Source: Torreya grandis (Eukaryota > Streptophyta > Pinopsida > Cupressales > Taxaceae). From it: a DNA stretch of 64,000 nt. A program made the translations under genes and the position numbers. The stretch lies in contig JARHVA010000123.1 in NCBI GenBank assembly GCA_037957365.1, positions 1,026,501 through 1,090,500 of the forward strand, written 5' to 3'. The number at the start of each line of letters is the position of its first letter. The first letter of the stretch is position 1. Of the stretch, positions 61,315 through 64,000 are shown piece by piece. The notes beneath the pieces were generated by a model, which was not told the origin of the DNA, searched no databases, and saw only the letters and a program-made list of their open reading frames with translations.

Positions 61315-61319
61315 AATGT
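61315..61319 (+). repeat. Target site duplication AATGT, right copy
   Basis: Identical to 58600-58604. Confidence 0.82.
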
Positions 61320-64000
61320 TTAGTAAAATAAAGTTTAATTTATTATAAGATGATTGATAAATTGATTGGACCTAAGCCTTGCCTCAAATTTCCTTTAATA
61401 AAAAAGGAAAGTTGAGATTTGATAAGTTTTTTTAGTTTTATAGTAAATAATTTGTGACTAGTGTGATATGTAGAATAATGTTTGATTGTTTATATTAAAT
61501 ATTTAATAAATTAAAGAAAATGTTAATATGTAAACAGAATCATGCATTTATATATTATTTTGAGATAGAGATGAATTTATCCTTGATGTTAGTTGGATTT
61601 AGATTTAATAGGGATTGTTTCATAAGAGGTATTTATGGATATTTATTCAATAATATTAACATTTATATGTTATTCGTTGATTAGGTATCAATTATATATT
61701 TTATTGATAAGAATTAACAATAAATTTGCTTCATCTTATTTTTTAGAGTTATAATTTATCCATAAAATTTTAAACATATTGTATTCATGATTTATAAACT
61801 ATATTAAAAAGATACTTTCATATTGTTTTCTAGACTTACAATTTACCTTTAATTTTTTAAACAAAATGTATTCATGAATTAATAACTATATTAATATACA
61901 TAAAACATTTAAAATATTAGTGCAATTATATAAAATCACTAAGTTATAAGTATTATAAATTTATCAAATTAAATATCACTTTTGATGAATATGTATTTCA
62001 ATTACTCTTGTCAACTGTAATATACATATTTGTACATTTTTTTATCATTAAAGGGTTAGACTAATATATTACCTTCACATTTAAATTAGTACACATCTTA
62101 AATAAATTTATATTAAATATGTCAAGAGATATCATTCTCTAGATGCCTATATTATTTATATCACAAATCTATTGTAAGTGCCTAAAATAATATATTTGAA
62201 TATCTTTTATATAAATTTATCTAAAATAATTATATTAATCCTTATAAATGAGATAAAAAATAACTAGCATATATTGTATGCTATTTCACTAATACTTTAT
62301 TTTTTATTTTATTACAGGAATGTTGGTCTAATAATGCAATATTTTAATCTTACAACTTCATAATACATATCTCTATATATGTATCTCTTCTTATATTCTT
62401 AATGGAATCATATATTTATAAACTTATTGAATTAAAATTAGGACTTATATTATGCATGTGCTAACAAACAATGGGAATTAAATTCCAATGAAAATGTACA
62501 CAAAGACAAAGTAAATGGAGAAAATGTGAAATGGACTCACAAAAACAAAAGATTAAGGATGTAGTTAATGCGTATGGTAATCTAGGAGCATAGTGTATGA
62601 TCTTAGAAAAGAACCAAAAATTAAAAAAAATGACTCGAATAAAAATGGAAATATAAGGAGGGACAGAGGGAGAGTAAGAATGGAGGAGACACATGACAAA
62701 TTAAAAAAGGAGTCGCAAATAGGATTTCAAAAATGGAGTTATCATAAGTTTTGCAACAATAAGTAAAAACATAGGAAAATATATCAATCCAATGATCGAA
62801 ACACAAAATATGTTAATACCATATAAAATAATTAGTCGTGTACTAAAATTAGGTTTCTAGTGAACCTTACTAATAAAGTTCTTAAATAATTAGTCGTGTA
62901 TTTATATTTTGTGACAGGTATTTTATTTTAGCACATACTATAGCTCCTTAGGATGGTGATACTTCTCAATCTTCCATGCATACTTAAATAATATTGATTC
63001 TTAAACATCAAGGACTAATAAATTAAATTTATCATACTACTTAATTATCACTAGTACAAATAATTTAAATATAAATACATAAAATATGCCAAGAGATATT
63101 ATTCTCAAGGTTTTTATTTTAGATTTTTTGCATACAAATTTTATTAATAATTATATCACCTTGTTTTCTAGTTTTTCATTAACTAATGACAAAGGACATT
63201 TATTTAGCTACACCAAAATGTCATGGTTGAAAAACTATTTTCACAAAAATAATAAAGAACTCCAAACTCCCTCATATAACTATTAAGATAAATAAAATAT
63301 TTTGACCTTTTTTTTTTCTCTTGTTGAACAACTATTGTTTATATTAATTATTCAACCTTTTTGCAATGTAATTTAAATAAATACTTTCTTTAATTCAATT
63401 GAACTAATAATATACAATGCCACATAATTATGACTTTTTATTCAAGTGGAAACTATAATTTTCAATCACACTACATTATTTATAATTTTGAATACTTAAA
63501 ATCATGTTTGTGTTTTCCCTCTAAAATATTAGAGGAGTTAAGTGTACTACTCCAATTAAATAATTATATTTAAATGACTCCAATAAATATTACATACACT
63601 TTTTTAATACACTCTTACTACATTCAAATGTAAAAATGTCAAGTCTATATTAGCCTATCTATGAATGAAATTGCAAAGAATTAAAAAGAAAGAAATTGTA
63701 GACCCAAAAAAAATGAAGATCACATAACAATAGCATTATAATAATATAAGAGATTCAATACTTTGATATTGAATTAACAAGGTGGCATACGATAAATAAT
63801 TCCAAATGTTGTTTAATCTAGGTAAATCTTTGTAGGTGATCTAAAAAAATTTCGATGTTCATTGCTTAACTTCTTGTGTTTCACTATATACGATACGTAT
63901 AGACATCTATGATCCGAAACGCATCAAAATTCAAAACTTGACATAGTTTTTCCAAAAAATTATTACTATAACATCTTTATTATGTATTTTTTTTAAATAA
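61320..64000. other. No gene recognised; very AT-rich
   Basis: Stops are dense in all frames. Short frames at 62461-62694 and 62621-62806 (minus) and 63086-63286 (plus) have no domain. A weak direct repeat links about 62080-62140 (ATGTCAAGAGATATCATTCT) with 63045-63105 (ATGCCAAGAGATATTATTCT), and AATTAGTCGTGTA occurs twice at about 62830 and 62888. Confidence 0.5.

Noticed and set aside
62461..62806. Overlapping minus-strand frames with a Cys/His-rich, hydrophobic product
   Set aside because: Composition explains them, they overlap in two registers, and neither has a domain or a good start context.

Overview
This is AT-rich nuclear DNA (roughly 70% A+T by eye) from a land plant. The evidence is the set of plant-type retrotransposons: Ty1/copia with tRNA-iMet primer sites, a Ty3/gypsy chromovirus, Tat/Athila-like gypsy pieces and an L1-type LINE. 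All are heavily decayed, and one copia family has LTRs of 2.4-2.7 kb. Old, slowly removed insertions in gene-poor DNA suit a large genome such as a conifer or other gymnosperm, but the species cannot be told from the window. I found no intact host gene, no confident RNA gene and no CRISPR or prokaryotic feature.

Layout. 1-4.3 kb: minus-strand gypsy gag with a tRNA-Asp-like primer site. 7.2-8.4 kb: plus-strand Tat-like reverse transcriptase/RNase H. 9.05-25.09 kb: minus-strand chromovirus with both LTRs, split by a 10.5-kb plus-strand copia element (13.80-24.27 kb) flanked by a perfect TTTTA target duplication. 25.1-27.6 kb: unassigned, with two unexplained ORFs. 27.58-33.31 kb: minus-strand copia with both LTRs that lacks protease and integrase. 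33.3-36.9 kb: nothing recognised. 36.9-39.95 kb: a coding-like but broken minus-strand region that I cannot name. 40.19-40.73 kb: a candidate MITE. 43.2 kb: remains of a gypsy primer site. 43.9-45.7 kb: coding-like remnant. 45.72-48.19 kb: 5' part of a plus-strand copia whose LTR carries a 33-34-bp minisatellite. 48.2-48.56 kb: short minus-strand LTR. 49.6-53.99 kb: plus-strand copia ending in a 232-bp 3' LTR that abuts a minus-strand LINE (53.995-55.87 kb). 58.605-61.314 kb: minus-strand solo LTR of the same long-LTR copia family, with AATGT target duplication. 61.3-64 kb: nothing recognised.

How the parts relate. The order of events can be read from the nesting: the chromovirus came first, then the long-LTR copia entered its leader 22 bp upstream of gag; the LINE predates the copia that truncates it; and a related long-LTR copia inserted near 58.6 kb and was later reduced to a solo LTR by LTR-LTR recombination. 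No element here could move by itself. Catalytic residues are lost repeatedly, and many stops look like Gln, Arg or Trp codons changed by C-to-T (or G-to-A) mutation, as expected in long-methylated repeats. The only candidates for something not already known are the unnamed coding-like region at 36.9-39.95 kb, the one at 43.9-45.7 kb, and a secreted-peptide-like ORF at 25.88 kb. No novel functional system is evident.
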